Origin: Dermacentor variabilis | Lineage: Eukaryota; Arthropoda; Arachnida; Ixodida; Ixodidae | Assembly: GCF_050947875.1 (NCBI RefSeq) | Contig: NC_134574.1 | Span: 156,633,534 to 156,697,533 of the forward strand | Reading direction: 5' to 3' | DNA: 64,000 nucleotides | Part shown: positions 62,406 through 64,000 of the stretch, in pieces | How the letters are laid out: every line of letters starts with the position of its first letter | How positions within the stretch are numbered: the stretch's first letter is position 1 | Position numbers and translations under genes: made by a program | The notes under the pieces: generated by a model | What the model was told of the DNA's origin: nothing | The model's input: only the letters and a program-made list of their open reading frames with translations | Database searches by the model: none

Positions 62406-64000
62406 GAGCGTAACCGCGTTTACACACGCACATACGTGCGTACACGCACGCATATACGAACGCAAACGCACCGCGAGCGCGCAAATCCCGCAACTGGCAC
62501 CCCCCTAAAACAAACACGCGCGAACCATGTCACGACCCCCCGCAATAGTAACATCACGTCTCACCTGAAACGCGCGCCGAACCACTCCTGCTTTGCATCG
62601 GGTGTCACTCGTTCGTTTCTTCTCTTCTCACTCGCGTTTGTGCGTGCGCTCGCGCGCATGCGCACGTACACACACATAAACGAACACGCGCAGGAGGAGA
62701 CGTCGTCACTCCCGTATCCACCACAACAAGTCGCGGGCCACGCCACAACACACCACGACCACTACGGACGCTTAACGCGACAGTGGCCACAAAACGAGAG
62801 CCAGGCTCCACCAGCTCCCGCGTTTTCACTGGTACAACCCGCACCCTCGCATCCAACACGTCGGGAGGCTCAAGCCGACGCCGCCAAATATCGAAGACAG
62901 TGCTCTCGAACAAAAACCCGCAAACGTCGATTAGGCAAGGAGGAGACGCGGAGACAACTCGTGCACACGCAGTCGGCGGTGTACAAAGGAACGAATGCGC
63001 GCACGCGCTAATGTCATCCGAACGGCGACACGCAAAGGCTATCAGAGAAGAGGAAGAAGAAAGAAGAAAAGAAAGCCAGCGTGACACGAGTGGACCGCGG
63101 GTTTCGTGTCCGAGGGTTGTGATCTTTAGCGGCGTGCGCGCCCTTAGCACACCGGGTTGTCCCGGAAAGCATGTGAAGCCAGAGACGACGAAGACGAGAG
63201 AGAGAGAGGGTGTTGGGACATGGCTTACACTAAGGGAAAAAAAATATATATAGAAGCCTTGTATTTGATATTAAACACAACTCTCGCAAATGCGCGTGTG
63301 GACGTATGTGCACGTGGGGCCGAAAGAATGTGTCGGGTAAAAGAGTAAGCCAGTATGAAGTAGAACAGAAGTGAGCACAGTCGATGCTCTTAGAAGATCG
63401 TATTGCTGTCCATGCGTGTATCAAATTCTTTTTTTTTTTTCCCATTCTAACTTATTATTTGTATTCCCGAGATTAATTTATGAATGCCGAAGAGCTGCCG
63501 AAGATACTGATTGATTGTTTATCCTCTCGCGCAATTAAAAAAAGAAAGAGAGCAAGAGAAAGAAGAGATGACGGATCATAATAGATTAAAAGGAGTTGCC
63601 AGCTTGCATCGTCATTGTCCCACTGCCTTGCGGGTACCTGGACTAACCCGCGGCCAAAGCTGGGTATAAGGAGTGAATGAGCAACACATCGAGGGGTGGG
63701 GTGCATGGGAAGGTCAAAGGACTGCGGAGAGCTTTACAATAACTTGCGTCCATAATTACTGACGCGTCATACTTGCAACGCGACAACGGGCGATATTCAA
63801 TTGGGTATTTGACAAAGTTCAAGCGATATAACTTTTAGAGCTATGCTATTGATCGATTATTATTCCTATTGATGAATTCATGGGTTGATCACGATAATTA
63901 TTATTTTTTTCATTCATAGGTTCAGGTCACACGAGCAAAATCAGGCAAGCGCCAATTCAATTGACGTCCAAATTCTTCGAGAATACATCGTGCGAAGAGA
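62406..64000. other. Unclassified stretch to window end
   Basis: CpG-rich with CGCA-type repeats at 62425-62460 and 62640-62690. Frames of up to 191 codons overlap on both strands at 62436-63253 without a domain. The last 600 nt are A+T-rich and empty. Confidence 0.4.

Overview
This looks like nuclear DNA from an arthropod, most probably a metastriate hard tick (Ixodidae, Rhipicephalus/Dermacentor-like). The grounds are several copies of a tRNA-derived SINE of the Ruka type, LINE tails with the 3' ends I know from tick genomes, other arthropod interspersed repeats that I recognise by eye, and a very high load of microsatellites (TG, TA, GA, AGT, CTAT, GTAT, CAAT, TTTC). No prokaryotic gene order, rRNA, free-standing tRNA or CRISPR is present. 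The identification rests on pattern memory; no database was searched.

The only convincing long protein-coding sequence is a non-LTR retrotransposon at the left edge, read on the minus strand. ORF1 (1299-2675) encodes a Gag-like nucleic-acid-binding protein with three zinc knuckles. ORF2 (1-1327, running off the window) encodes an apurinic-type endonuclease and reaches the first reverse transcriptase motif. The two overlap by 29 nt in different frames and neither has an internal stop in the visible part. Just upstream lies a mariner-like DNA transposon end (about 2835-3015). Broken 3' ends of other LINEs lie at 7523-7925 (+), 45158-45395 (-) and 56776-57040 (+). SINE copies or pieces are at 6315, 7306, 9633, 11750, 14129, 22655 and 26154.

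A second layer is a set of fold-back (inverted) repeats: 13855-13984, 22733-22820, 32560-32635, 40440-40553, 55159-55274 and 62176-62405, plus TIR-bearing MITE candidates at 31447-31611 and 56506-56775. Three of the fold-backs appear to share a common core. One (22733-22820) carries pieces that resemble hammerhead ribozyme boxes on the minus strand. Next to it, at 22071-22115 on the minus strand, is an almost ideal branch point, pyrimidine tract and CAG|GTAAGT, which is the shape of a recursive splice site.

Layout: 0-3 kb LINE plus mariner; 3-16 kb unclassified DNA with SINEs and a LINE tail; 16-22 kb rich in microsatellites; 22-34 kb A+T-richer DNA with small transposon-like elements; 34-38 kb G+C-rich; 38.5-39.2 kb a degenerate GACGA-type minisatellite; 40-48 kb mixed; 48.5-54.6 kb a G+C- and CpG-rich block whose purine/pyrimidine strand bias flips repeatedly; 54.6-64 kb more repeats. 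No host gene could be supported. Most long open frames in the G+C-rich or low-complexity parts look like composition effects. The window is best read as intergenic or long-intron DNA.
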